Shown here piece by piece: positions 1 to 7,966 of a stretch of 64,000 nucleotides of DNA. The notes under the pieces are model-generated. The model worked only from the letters and a program-made list of their open reading frames with translations. It was not told the origin of the DNA and ran no database searches. The DNA comes from Nitrospinia bacterium (lineage in GTDB: Bacteria > Nitrospinota > Nitrospinia > Nitrospinales > JAJDAT01). Location of the stretch: the NCBI GenBank assembly GCA_029261715.1, contig JAJDAT010000005.1, positions 294,227 through 358,226 on the forward strand. The letters run 5' to 3'. Positions within the stretch are counted from its first letter, which is position 1; every line of letters starts with the position of its first letter. A program made the translations under genes and the position numbers.

Positions 1-296
1 CCAACGCCCGTTATCACCAGCATCATGACCATAGAAAGAGGATCGACTTGGTAAGCCCATTGGACTGCGAAATCGCCGGCAACGATCCAATCAAACATCA
101 CTTGTTCGTATATTCGGTTTTCAGCAGGAAGCCCGATTAACCCGAATAAGATCAGAACGGTTGTAATAAACGAGAGTATTACCGAACCGCAAGCGACCTT
201 GCCTACGTTATCTTTACCAATTTTTAGTCCCCAAAATCCGTTGATTATAGATCCAATGAGCGGAAAAGTTGGGACCAGCCAAGTCAAACTGAGCAT
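1..296 (-). CDS. nuoL: NADH-quinone oxidoreductase subunit L, N-terminal part
   Basis: The first ~98 codons of the proton-pumping antiporter-like subunit of complex I; the rest lies beyond the left edge. Reading the minus strand from ATG at 296 gives a start MLSLTWLVPTFPLIGS and later a typical NuoL stretch around WAYQVDPLSMVM, which precedes the membrane antiporter core. It follows nuoK by nine bases, in the usual K-L order of complex I operons. The identity rests on the N-terminal motif and the operon context; the catalytic lysines and glutamates of the family lie outside the window. Confidence 0.9.
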   Translation of the reverse strand, partial: MLSLTWLVPTFPLIGSIINGFWGLKIGKDNVGKVACGSVILSFITTVLILFGLIGLPAENRIYEQVMFDWIVAGDFAVQWAYQVDPLSMVMMLVITGV

Positions 297-305
297 TTTA
301 TATCC

Positions 306-608
306 TTACCATTTCATTATATTGAATTCGTCTAGATTGATTGTCGGCTTTTTACGGAAAATGGATATGATGATAGCCAACCCTACCGAAACTTCTGCCG
401 CCGCGACAGCCATGACCATAAAGCTAAAAACCTGACCGTCGTGTTGATTCAAAAACCGGTCAAACCCAATTAAGCTGAGGTTGACTGCGTTCAACATGAT
501 CTCAATGGACATGAAAACGACGATGACGTTTCTTCTCAGCAAAACGCCAAGCACGCCTATAAAAAATAAAATAGCGCTAACAATTAAATAATGTGAAAGA
601 GGAACCAT
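306..608 (-). CDS. nuoK: NADH-quinone oxidoreductase subunit K
   Basis: Small membrane subunit of complex I, 100 residues with three membrane helices, the family's normal length. The two conserved membrane glutamates of NuoK are visible at Glu36 (in MSIEIMLNAVNL) and Glu72 (in AAAEVSVGLAI); in characterised enzymes these lie on the proton-conducting axis. It sits between nuoJ and nuoL with nine-base gaps, so the three are surely cotranscribed. Nothing unusual in length or residues. Confidence 0.96.
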   Translation of the reverse strand: MVPLSHYLIVSAILFFIGVLGVLLRRNVIVVFMSIEIMLNAVNLSLIGFDRFLNQHDGQVFSFMVMAVAAAEVSVGLAIIISIFRKKPTINLDEFNIMKW

Positions 609-617
609 TAGAATTTT

Positions 618-1124
618 TTAGTTTAGTTTCGTTTTGGCCAATACAACCGCGCCTATCATCGCTACTAAAAGCAATATAGAAGCTACCTCGAAAGGCAATA
701 CAAAATCAGTGAATAATAGTTCGCCAACGGCGGCGGTCGTGCCAAACGTTTCGGGCAACACTGCAGGTTTCCCGATGTTTGTGCTAAAGCCGTCGCCAAA
801 TATTTTAAATAATAGAGTGACTACAAAAACGCCGGATAAACTGGCTAATAATACGTTTTTACCGCGCATCTTCCAGTCTTCGTCGTCGCCTTTTAAGTTT
901 AACAGCATGATCACGAACATGAAGAGGACCATAATCGCGCCGGCATATACCAACACTTGCAGAATGGCCATCAAATGAGCGTTTAATAATACAAATAAAC
1001 CCGCCAACCCAAGCATCATTCCAATAAGGGATACCGCCGAGCTAATAGGGCTTGTATTCACAATAACCCCAACAGCAAAAACGATACACATTAGGGATAG
1101 TGGATAAAAAATAAATTGTTCCAT
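618..1124 (-). CDS. nuoJ: NADH-quinone oxidoreductase subunit J
   Basis: Membrane subunit J of complex I, 168 residues. Five hydrophobic segments are visible, and the third carries the conserved VLVYAGAIMVLFMFVIMLL stretch typical of NuoJ, which includes the pi-bulge helix in solved structures. Position between nuoI and nuoK agrees with the canonical gene order. The family's poorly conserved C-terminus ends here in a last helix (SILLLVAMIGAVVLAKTKLN), so the protein looks complete. Confidence 0.96.
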   Translation of the reverse strand: MEQFIFYPLSLMCIVFAVGVIVNTSPISSAVSLIGMMLGLAGLFVLLNAHLMAILQVLVYAGAIMVLFMFVIMLLNLKGDDEDWKMRGKNVLLASLSGVFVVTLLFKIFGDGFSTNIGKPAVLPETFGTTAAVGELLFTDFVLPFEVASILLLVAMIGAVVLAKTKLN

Positions 1125-1151
1125 AATTACGGTCCGCTGATTAAACTAATC

Positions 1152-1727
1152 TTAATTCTTGAAATTCCATTTAGCGTTCATATTCCGAACAAACTCAACT
1201 CTGTCTTTAAGTTCGGATATTGGGGTAGCTAATTGTTCTTTGTCATATTTCATTTTTCTACGATCCAGCATAGAAATTTCGCAATCGTTGCTCATGAAAA
1301 TAGCTTCTTCTGGGCATGCTTCCTCACAGTTACCGCAGAAGATACAAATTGCGTAGTCGATAGAAAATTTGTCTGGAAAACGCTCAAGTTCGTTTTGTTT
1401 GCCGCTATTACAACCCGGAGTTATATCGATGCAATAAGCGGGACAAGCCGCTTCGCACAATCCACAAGCGACACAGTTAAAATTACCTTTTTCGTTAACG
1501 GCTAGAACAGGGCGGCCACGATACGCAATCGGATAGTCGACCATTTCTTCGGGATAATAAACGGTAAAAATTTTCCGTTCCTTTTTCTTACCAACTAAAA
1601 ATGGAATGAAACCAAATAAGTTAATAAAGAAATGCCGAGAGGTAATTATCATTCCCCTAATGATCTCAGGGAGATAAATCTTTTCCCAAAAAGTCAGTTT
1701 TACGGTCCGGTTTACGTAATATGCCAT
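1152..1727 (-). CDS. nuoI: NADH-quinone oxidoreductase subunit I (2x[4Fe-4S])
   Basis: Peripheral-arm subunit carrying two tetranuclear clusters (N6a/N6b) that pass electrons toward the quinone site. Two ferredoxin motifs are seen: CVACGLCEAAC at residues 85-95 followed by P96, and CIFCGNCEEAC at 128-138. An N-terminal extension of ~50 residues is amphipathic and probably packs on NuoH, as in the family. Length 191 aa is within the usual range. It is encoded between nuoH and nuoJ in the standard order. Confidence 0.97.
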   Translation of the reverse strand: MAYYVNRTVKLTFWEKIYLPEIIRGMIITSRHFFINLFGFIPFLVGKKKERKIFTVYYPEEMVDYPIAYRGRPVLAVNEKGNFNCVACGLCEAACPAYCIDITPGCNSGKQNELERFPDKFSIDYAICIFCGNCEEACPEEAIFMSNDCEISMLDRRKMKYDKEQLATPISELKDRVEFVRNMNAKWNFKN

Positions 1728-1755
1728 GATAAGCCCTTAATATTTAGCGACGGAA

Positions 1756-2823
1756 CTATATTAATATTAATCCCGTAACAAGTATGTTAGCCAATGAAAG
1801 AGGCAACAAAATTTTCCAGCCAAGATCCATGATTTGATCGTATCGGAACCTTGGTAACGTCCATCGAATGGTCATTTGAAACCATATAAAGAAAACCACT
1901 TTAGTGAAGAACACTCCGACATGGATCAACATCACAACAAGGTTTGATCCAGTGGTTCCTAGAAAATCAAATAAAGATAATAACGATGCTGTCGTTATAA
2001 ATGGAATGTGCCAAGCTCCAAAGAATAGAATTGTCACGATGGCGCTAATGGTTACCATTTCAATAAACTCGGCCATAAAAAACATGCCAAATTTGAGTCC
2101 GCTATATTCAGTGAAATAACCCGCTACCAATTCGGATTCCGCTTCTGGAGCGTCAAAAGGAATCCGTTTGTTTTCCGCAATCGAAGCGGTTAAAAACATA
2201 ATGAAACCGAGAGGTTGTAAGAAGATACCCCAATCGAAAAAGCTCTCTTGCGCCGCTCCAATTTCCGTTAACTTCATTGATTCATAAACCATCAGAACCC
2301 CAATGATGGTCAAACCCATGGTTACTTCATAGGAAATCATTTGAGCTGTGGTTCTCATTGAACCTAAAAGAGACCAGTTATTATTGGAACTCCAACCAGC
2401 AATTACATATCCGTAAGTGGCGATAGATGCAATGGCGAAAACAAAAAGCAATCCAACGTCTAAGTCGGCAATAACGAGATTAACTTCTTTCCCAAAAAGG
2501 TCATAGACCCCGCCGAAAGGCACAACGGTAAATGTGATGATGGCAGGGATTAAAGCCACAATAGGGCTTAATGTATGTAGAACCGGGTTGGCTCCTCTAG
2601 GGATAAAATCTTCCTTTGTGAACATCTTTAAACCGTCAGCCATAATATGGAATAGGCCTAAAGCTCGAAAACCTAAAATATCGGCTCGGTTTGCTCCAAT
2701 ACGGTCTTGCATGATGGCGCTTTGTTTTCGTTCTACCCAGGTTAAAATTGGGGCAAAGAAACCGACGGTAACGCCTAGAACAAAGAGGACTTTTAAGAGA
2801 GTGATGAAGAAATCCAATAGCAT
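1756..2823 (-). CDS. nuoH: NADH-quinone oxidoreductase subunit H
   Basis: Membrane subunit forming much of the quinone chamber, 355 residues with about eight or nine membrane helices. Recognisable family signatures include the early VERKQSAIMQDRIGANRA loop and the PFDAPEAESELVAGYFTEYSG loop, which are among the most conserved parts of NuoH. The start at 2823 gives MLLDFFITLLKVLFVLGV, a direct entry into helix 1. nuoC ends 13 bases upstream; note that no nuoG lies between them, unlike many 14-gene operons. Confidence 0.97.
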   Translation of the reverse strand: MLLDFFITLLKVLFVLGVTVGFFAPILTWVERKQSAIMQDRIGANRADILGFRALGLFHIMADGLKMFTKEDFIPRGANPVLHTLSPIVALIPAIITFTVVPFGGVYDLFGKEVNLVIADLDVGLLFVFAIASIATYGYVIAGWSSNNNWSLLGSMRTTAQMISYEVTMGLTIIGVLMVYESMKLTEIGAAQESFFDWGIFLQPLGFIMFLTASIAENKRIPFDAPEAESELVAGYFTEYSGLKFGMFFMAEFIEMVTISAIVTILFFGAWHIPFITTASLLSLFDFLGTTGSNLVVMLIHVGVFFTKVVFFIWFQMTIRWTLPRFRYDQIMDLGWKILLPLSLANILVTGLILI

Positions 2824-2836
2824 AGAAACAGTTCGC

Positions 2837-3325
2837 TTAGTTTAATGGTCCAATTAAAGGCTGACGCTTGTTGATTGGGTAGTCTTTTCTAAGAGGATGA
2901 CCTTTAAACTCTTCATAGAGAAGAATTCTTTTCATATTAGGGTGTCCCTTAAACTTAATCCCGTACATATCCCAAATTTCTCTTTCATACCAATCGGTAG
3001 TTTTCCAGAGATCAGTTATCGTATCAATTTCGCAGTTTTCTTCTTCTACCGGGGCTTTAACCCGAACACGATTATTGTTCTTTAATGAATAGAAATGGTA
3101 AACCACTTCAAATCGCTTTTCTTTTTTATCTACATAATCTACAGCAGTTATATCCATTAAGAAATTGAACGATAATTCAGGATCGTCTCTCAAAAACTGA
3201 GAAACAGCGTGGATGCTTCCTTTGTCAACAGTGACAGTTTGATCGTCTCGAAAGTTATGACTTTCAAGCACTTTATCGCCAAATTTATCTTTAATTCTAT
3301 CAATTATATGTGTCTCAGTACCCAT
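2837..3325 (-). CDS. nuoC: NADH-quinone oxidoreductase subunit C (30 kDa)
   Basis: Hydrophilic 30-kDa subunit of complex I, 162 residues, not fused to NuoD. The family signature is visible in the C-terminal half: YEREIWDMYGIKFKGHPN followed by RILLYEEFKGHPLRKDYP. It ends normally after that motif (KRQPLIGPLN). nuoB, normally between nuoA and nuoC, and nuoD, normally just downstream, are both absent: only 48 bases separate this gene from nuoA, and nuoH follows directly. Confidence 0.96.
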   Translation of the reverse strand: MGTETHIIDRIKDKFGDKVLESHNFRDDQTVTVDKGSIHAVSQFLRDDPELSFNFLMDITAVDYVDKKEKRFEVVYHFYSLKNNNRVRVKAPVEEENCEIDTITDLWKTTDWYEREIWDMYGIKFKGHPNMKRILLYEEFKGHPLRKDYPINKRQPLIGPLN

Positions 3326-3373
3326 ACGGACCCAATATTTAGTAAGCTTTAAGTTTATTTATTAAGGTAAGAG

Positions 3374-3730
3374 TTATTCCCACTCTAAACCGCCTCGTTT
3401 CCAAACGTAAAACAGACCTATCCCAAGAATAGAAATGAAAGCCATCATCTCAGCGAGGCCAAAAAGACCTAGTTTCTTATATAAAATGGCCCATGGAAAT
3501 AGAAACACGGCTTCAATGTCAAATAAGATAAAAAGGACGGCCACTAAATAAAACTTAACTGAAAAGCGTTGTCTTGGGGAAACGATTTGGACTTCGCCGC
3601 ATTCGAAAGGTTCCATCTTTTCGGCGAATTTTTTCTTAGGACCTAGCAAGGAGGTAGCTACAACCATACCAACAGAGATACCCAAGGCAAATAACAACAT
3701 TATTACCATCCCGGTATATTCTGATAACAT
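3374..3730 (-). CDS. nuoA: NADH-quinone oxidoreductase subunit A
   Basis: Small three-helix membrane subunit, first gene of the operon. Family motifs seen: KKFAEKMEPFECGE, including the conserved Cys of the flexible loop near the quinone site, then FYLVAVLFILFDIEAVFLFPWA. I place the start at the ATG at 3730 (MLSEYTGMV) because a perfect GGAGGA lies at 3735-3740, four bases away; a TTG four codons upstream at 3742 would place that Shine-Dalgarno inside the coding region. Its own promoter must lie in the AT-rich stretch above 3743. Confidence 0.95.
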   Translation of the reverse strand: MLSEYTGMVIMLLFALGISVGMVVATSLLGPKKKFAEKMEPFECGEVQIVSPRQRFSVKFYLVAVLFILFDIEAVFLFPWAILYKKLGLFGLAEMMAFISILGIGLFYVWKRGGLEWE

Positions 3731-4503
3731 GCATTCCTCCAAAAACTTAGCGGTTAGTTTATCTAAAGATTCCTACAATCTATTAGGTGCGGCAAATTTA
3801 AAAACCAGCAGCGTTGACCATAAAGTTTTACTTAGTAAAACCAACGTCTTAATAGGAATCAAAAAACCTCTAAAAATTATGAAAAATAGACGGGAAATAT
3901 TACTTCACCTTGACCCGTTTGTCAATGTTCATCCCGTGAAGTTGGCAATAATAGCCCAAACCAAATAGGCTGTCAAAATTTATATTTTATTGGGTTTTAG
4001 AGACAAATTTGAGAGATTCCGTAGAAGAGATACTTTGATTTTTTTTAAATTAGATTTTTTTAAAAAATGAGTTTTTTAAATAGGGAAAAACAAAGAATTA
4101 AAACCAATATAACTATCTATTATTAAATGCGTTATTAAGAAGTAGAGAGAGAGAGCTTGTGAGATATATGATGTGTTGATGGAAAAGAAATTGTGATTGC
4201 GAAGTTTCTTTTGTGCTTAATTTAGAGGAAAACCGTTAAGTTTACGGAATATCTTACCTTGAAATAAAAATTTTATGATCCACTAGATTCTCCATCACCT
4301 CAATCCTGGATAGGTCATTTCTCCAGCAGCATTTAATGTAAAGTTTTTAAGTTTTTCTTAATTGTTACGTTTTGTTTACATAGTTTTTATTTAAAAAAGT
4401 GTTTCGAATGGAGTAGGATGCTCCAAAATGTTTAGATTGGGTGTAATATAGCTAAATTGTACGGTTTTATGCTAGATCTTTAGATAGAAGGATTATTTGA
4501 TAA
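3731..4503. other. AT-rich intergenic region between divergent nuoA and CBS genes
   Basis: About 770 bases between two divergent genes. It is strongly AT-rich, with long A and T runs at 4030-4110 and an AG dinucleotide run at 4142-4154. It must hold the nuo promoter and that of the CBS-domain gene. I could not pick a convincing -35/-10 pair, and the one open frame here (3729-3968) has no protein-like features. Confidence 0.6.
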
Positions 4504-5121
4504 ATGCATGAGATTAAACATTATATGGTAGATAGGGTTGTTGCTACGGAGCCCGAAACAACGGCAACTGAAGCGGCAAAAATAATGTCGAATGAAAAGG
4601 TTCACTCCTTATTGATTAGGAAAGATAAAGAATATACGGGGATTGTGACCGCCTACGACCTGATTAGAAAAGTTTTAGCGAAAGATTTGGATCCAAAAAC
4701 TACAGCAATGATAGAGGTTATGTCGACTGGTTTGATCATTATGAAACCCGATCAAACAATGTCGGAAGCCCTAATTTCAATGTACAAGAATAATATCCGC
4801 CATCTCCCCGTGCAAGATGGAGATGAAATTGTTGGTATGATTTCGGTTAAAGATTTTGCGGGTTATTTTAATCAAAGGTATGGCGATGGTGACCCTATAG
4901 TAGGTTTTTGGAAAAGGTACGACACCCTGTTAGAAACCAATACATTTCGCCACGAAGTCAAAAAACTTTTGGAAAACTATCGGAAGAAATTGGACGATAC
5001 TTCCTTGACTGCGGAAGCCATTGATGCGAACGAAGCATGGACCCAAATCGCAAAATACGCCAAAATTGAAGGGTATAACGACTTAGCCGAAGTGTTGGGG
5101 ATTGCGATTCAAAGCGATTAA
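4504..5121 (+). CDS. CBS-pair domain protein
   Basis: A soluble 205-residue protein. Residues ~9-62 and ~70-123 are two CBS motifs forming one Bateman module, seen in the repeated pattern VxTxxPETTATEAAKIM ... HSLLIRK ... GIVTAYDLIRK and IMKPDQTMSEALISM ... RHLPVQDGDEIVGMISVKDF. Bateman modules usually bind adenine nucleotides and regulate a partner. The last ~80 residues are helical and match nothing I recognise. The start at 4504 is weakly supported by a distant AAGGA. It is divergent from the nuo operon and stands alone. Confidence 0.85.
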   Translation: MHEIKHYMVDRVVATEPETTATEAAKIMSNEKVHSLLIRKDKEYTGIVTAYDLIRKVLAKDLDPKTTAMIEVMSTGLIIMKPDQTMSEALISMYKNNIRHLPVQDGDEIVGMISVKDFAGYFNQRYGDGDPIVGFWKRYDTLLETNTFRHEVKKLLENYRKKLDDTSLTAEAIDANEAWTQIAKYAKIEGYNDLAEVLGIAIQSD

Positions 5122-5284
5122 ATAGAGGCCTACTAGATCTTCATGAGGTTCTTTTGATTTGACATGTAAGCCCAGCTTGTTGCAACAATCAGAGTTAAAT
5201 TCCATCGAAAGATCTTGTTTTTAATTCAATATCTAGCTTAAATTCCTCAGAAGTCATCAATAAAGAAATTTTTGGTTTTAGCTA

Positions 5285-5692
5285 ATGGCCCCAAAATTAT
5301 TTAAAACCTACTCTATTATTCCGACAGCAAAGAGAAAGGAACTCGTTCGCGTAGATTGGAGATGCTACGCTTCTCAGCGTGGTCGTAAGATGGGGTTGCT
5401 TACAGAGGAAGAAACTTGTTGGTTAAAAAAGTATTTAGAGGAACGGCATGGCTTTTCTTTAGTCGTAGAGGAATATTGCGAGAATGGAGGGGCTTCTGGA
5501 GTTTTTATAGAAGAATTGACCGAATACGATGATTTAGAGTTAATCCCAGTGCGTTTAATCCCAAAGACCGAAACCGAGTTTCACCACAATATTTTTGGTT
5601 ACGTTATTTCCTTTCCATTAGATAACGTATCGAGCGTAGAAGATTTTCTACATATTATGGAAGATAAGAACGAGCAGGATGATTTTATTTAA
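5285..5692 (+). CDS. Hypothetical protein, paralogue of the gene at 19520
   Basis: A 135-residue acidic soluble protein I do not recognise. It shares a clear pattern with the product of 19520-19993: (K)TxSIIxT near the N-terminus, RVDWR about ten residues later, WLxxYLxx in the middle, and NIxGxxIxFPxxxVxxVxDxL at the C-terminus. The conserved RVDWR and NI(F/H)G segments suggest a real domain family. No membrane segment, signal peptide or metal motif is visible. It is a single gene between the CBS protein and a convergent gene. Confidence 0.75.
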   Translation: MAPKLFKTYSIIPTAKRKELVRVDWRCYASQRGRKMGLLTEEETCWLKKYLEERHGFSLVVEEYCENGGASGVFIEELTEYDDLELIPVRLIPKTETEFHHNIFGYVISFPLDNVSSVEDFLHIMEDKNEQDDFI

Positions 5693-5706
5693 ACGCGGGA
5701 ATTGAT

Positions 5707-6177
5707 CTAGGCAATCTGGTCAATACTCTGACCTCTTTGCTCAACATTAGACTGAGCTGAACTAAGAGCTCCATTTTCAGAGCTTTGTTCTGCTTGTTCC
5801 CTTTGAAGAGTACTCACGTTTTGCTCGGGAGCGGCCGAAGAGTTTTCCGTATTAGCTTCTTGAATATCCGAAACTTCAGTTTCAATATCTTGATTTTCGA
5901 CTGAGTTTCGAGACGGATCGGCGTTAGCTTCAATTCGATCGTCTACACTTGGCGTAGCTCCTTCCCTTACGGAAGCTTGACCTTGGGATTGGACAGAGTT
6001 TTGTTCTCGGCCGGCAGAGCTTATTTGAACGCTATCCTCAACAGGGCTGCTACTGCCACCTTGCTCCTGGCCTCCAGCGCTATTAGGCCTTTGAAAGGCT
6101 TGTGCAGGAGAACTCGAGTTAATTGAACCTATTTCAGCCATAACTTTTTGTTCCGTAGTTGCAAAGTTTTGCAGCAA
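5707..6177 (-). CDS. Low-complexity Gln/Ser/Glu-rich hypothetical protein
   Basis: 156 residues, nearly devoid of hydrophobic and aromatic residues after the first 20 and rich in Q, S, E, A and N, so it is probably intrinsically disordered. The segment EDSVQISSAGRE recalls a short D-x-V-x-I-S motif found in small motility-associated proteins of many bacteria; that link is only a resemblance. A second start at 6138 (MAEIGSINSSS) is equally plausible and would remove a 13-residue extension. Function unknown. Confidence 0.65.
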   Translation of the reverse strand: MLQNFATTEQKVMAEIGSINSSSPAQAFQRPNSAGGQEQGGSSSPVEDSVQISSAGREQNSVQSQGQASVREGATPSVDDRIEANADPSRNSVENQDIETEVSDIQEANTENSSAAPEQNVSTLQREQAEQSSENGALSSAQSNVEQRGQSIDQIA

Positions 6178-6409
6178 AGTTATTACTCTATCTATTCATT
6201 GTAAATTAAAAATCACCAAAAGTGAATACTTTTTTAACCATTTATAGAGTAGTTCCAATCTTAAAAGAACCTTTAGAAATTTGAGTTTAGCGCATTGGTT
6301 GGAAAAGGAAAGAATGCTGCATTGAGCTTCTCGAAATGAGACTACCTTGTTGTCAAAACTTCAATCGAGAGTTTGAAAGTATCGCGCGTCATTCTATAAT
6401 GGCGATATT

Positions 6410-6805
6410 ATGAAAAAAAATGGAAATAGTGAGAAGACAGTTTTTACGTTATTACTGATTTTAGGAATGATAATTGGAAGTTCGCTTCCCAATTTTGTTT
6501 TTGCCGACTCTTGCGTCAAAATGTCGAAAGTGGACCATAAGATTGTAGAAGATAGATCTTCTTACTTTATGATCCGGTTTCGAGCAAAAGTTAAAAACAA
6601 TTGCGAAGAAAATTTAAGTGGTACTGCTGAGTTTGTTATAACCGACGAAAATGATAAACGAATAAAAAATATTCCAGGCGATATATTGTCAAACGTTAAG
6701 CCAAACGAAATCTATAAAATAGATCAAACCTTTCCCGTCTATAAGCGAAATTATAAGAAGGGATACGTGGTTTTTTTAGATATCTACAAAAAAAATACTC
6801 GTTAG
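6410..6805 (+). CDS. Secreted or periplasmic hypothetical protein
   Basis: 131 residues starting with a textbook signal peptide: basic MKKNGNSEK, hydrophobic TLLLILGMIIGSSLPNFVF and a cleavage site after VFA (about residue 32). The mature part has two cysteines (Cys35 and the Cys in KNNCEEN) that could form a disulfide, and alternating hydrophobic strands (FRAKVKNNC, GTAEFVITDEND, GYVVFLDIY) suggesting a small beta-sandwich of the kind seen in FxLYD-like domains. It converges on the moxR gene. No function assigned. Confidence 0.75.
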   Translation: MKKNGNSEKTVFTLLLILGMIIGSSLPNFVFADSCVKMSKVDHKIVEDRSSYFMIRFRAKVKNNCEENLSGTAEFVITDENDKRIKNIPGDILSNVKPNEIYKIDQTFPVYKRNYKKGYVVFLDIYKKNTR

Positions 6806-6819
6806 ATTTTAATTCAGTT

Positions 6820-7806
6820 CTATTTCTCTTTAACCGTTTCGATGAGGCGGTTCACAATATCTGTCGGTTTTACATTTTCCGCTTCCGCTTTAAAGTTGAG
6901 TATCAATCGATGCTCTAACACTTGTTTGGCTACGTTTCGAATGTCTTCGGTAGTGATGCTTGTTCTGCTATCTAAAAGCGCTTTTGCTTTAGCGGCTAAG
7001 ATAAGATATTGCGAAGCTCTAGGGCCAGCTCCCCAGTTTATCCATTCGTGAACAAAATCGGGAGAAGATCCATTTTTAGGTCGGGTGGCCTGTACTAAAT
7101 CCACTGCATAACTTGCGACAAATTCTGAAGCGGGTATTCTTGGAACGAGTTTCTGAAATTCTAAAACTTTTTCGGCGTCTAAAACCTTTTCTAGTTTTTC
7201 TTCAAACCCAGACGTGGTGGCTAGGGCGATATTGACTTCTTGTTCCTTTGTAGGATAGTCAACGTTGATGTGCAACATGAAACGATCCAACTGCGCCTCT
7301 GGCAATGGATAGGTGCCTTCATGTTCAATAGGGTTTTGCGTTGCAAAAACTAAGAATGGCGGTTCTAGTTGATACGTTTCATTTCCGACCGTAACTTGTT
7401 TTTCCTGCATGGCTTGCAATAGGGCCGCCTGAGTTTTTGGCGGAGTCCGGTTGATTTCATCCGCTAGAATGATGTTGGAGAAAATGGGGCCCTTGATGAA
7501 ACGGAACGACCTTTGTCCAGTCGTTTGGTCTTCATGCAAAATGTCGGTGCCGGTGATGTCAGAAGGCATCAAGTCGGGAGTGAATTGGATACGGTTGAAC
7601 TTGAAATCCATCACGCGAGCCAAAGCCCCAACGAGCATTGTCTTAGCCAATCCAGGCACTCCAACCATTAGGCTATGACCATTGGCAAAAAGCGCGATTA
7701 AAAGATTTTCAATGACGGCATCTTGCCCAACGATAACTTTTCTGATTTCTTTTAATATTTTAGTCTTGGCTTCTTGAAACTCACGCGCCAATTCGACGTC
7801 TTCCAT
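6820..7806 (-). CDS. MoxR-family AAA+ ATPase
   Basis: 328-residue AAA+ ATPase of the MoxR/RavA class, thought to act as a chaperone that loads metals or remodels protein complexes. Walker A is GVPGLAKT at 49-56, Walker B LADEINR at 114-120, and sensor 1 VFATQNPIEHEGTYPLPEAQ follows; this last stretch is diagnostic of MoxR proteins. The C-terminal lid is intact. It is the third gene of a minus-strand cluster after the DUF4175 and peptidase MA genes. The usual neighbour with a DUF58 domain is missing here. Confidence 0.93.
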   Translation of the reverse strand: MEDVELAREFQEAKTKILKEIRKVIVGQDAVIENLLIALFANGHSLMVGVPGLAKTMLVGALARVMDFKFNRIQFTPDLMPSDITGTDILHEDQTTGQRSFRFIKGPIFSNIILADEINRTPPKTQAALLQAMQEKQVTVGNETYQLEPPFLVFATQNPIEHEGTYPLPEAQLDRFMLHINVDYPTKEQEVNIALATTSGFEEKLEKVLDAEKVLEFQKLVPRIPASEFVASYAVDLVQATRPKNGSSPDFVHEWINWGAGPRASQYLILAAKAKALLDSRTSITTEDIRNVAKQVLEHRLILNFKAEAENVKPTDIVNRLIETVKEK

Positions 7807-7966
7807 TTAGGACTCCAAATAAGTTTTTGATATCCCTTAAAAAACTAAAAACGCGCAGAAATTCAAAATGTATTCTTAATCGCGAGTTGTTAGGCTATTA
7901 AGAAAAACTAGGAATTCAAATGCGTTAAGTAGGGGAGATCAACGGATATGAAACTATTATTTTAAT

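Noticed and set aside
3729..3968. Open frame of 79 codons upstream of nuoA
   Set aside because: It overlaps the nuoA start region, has no ribosome-binding site and lacks protein-like composition.
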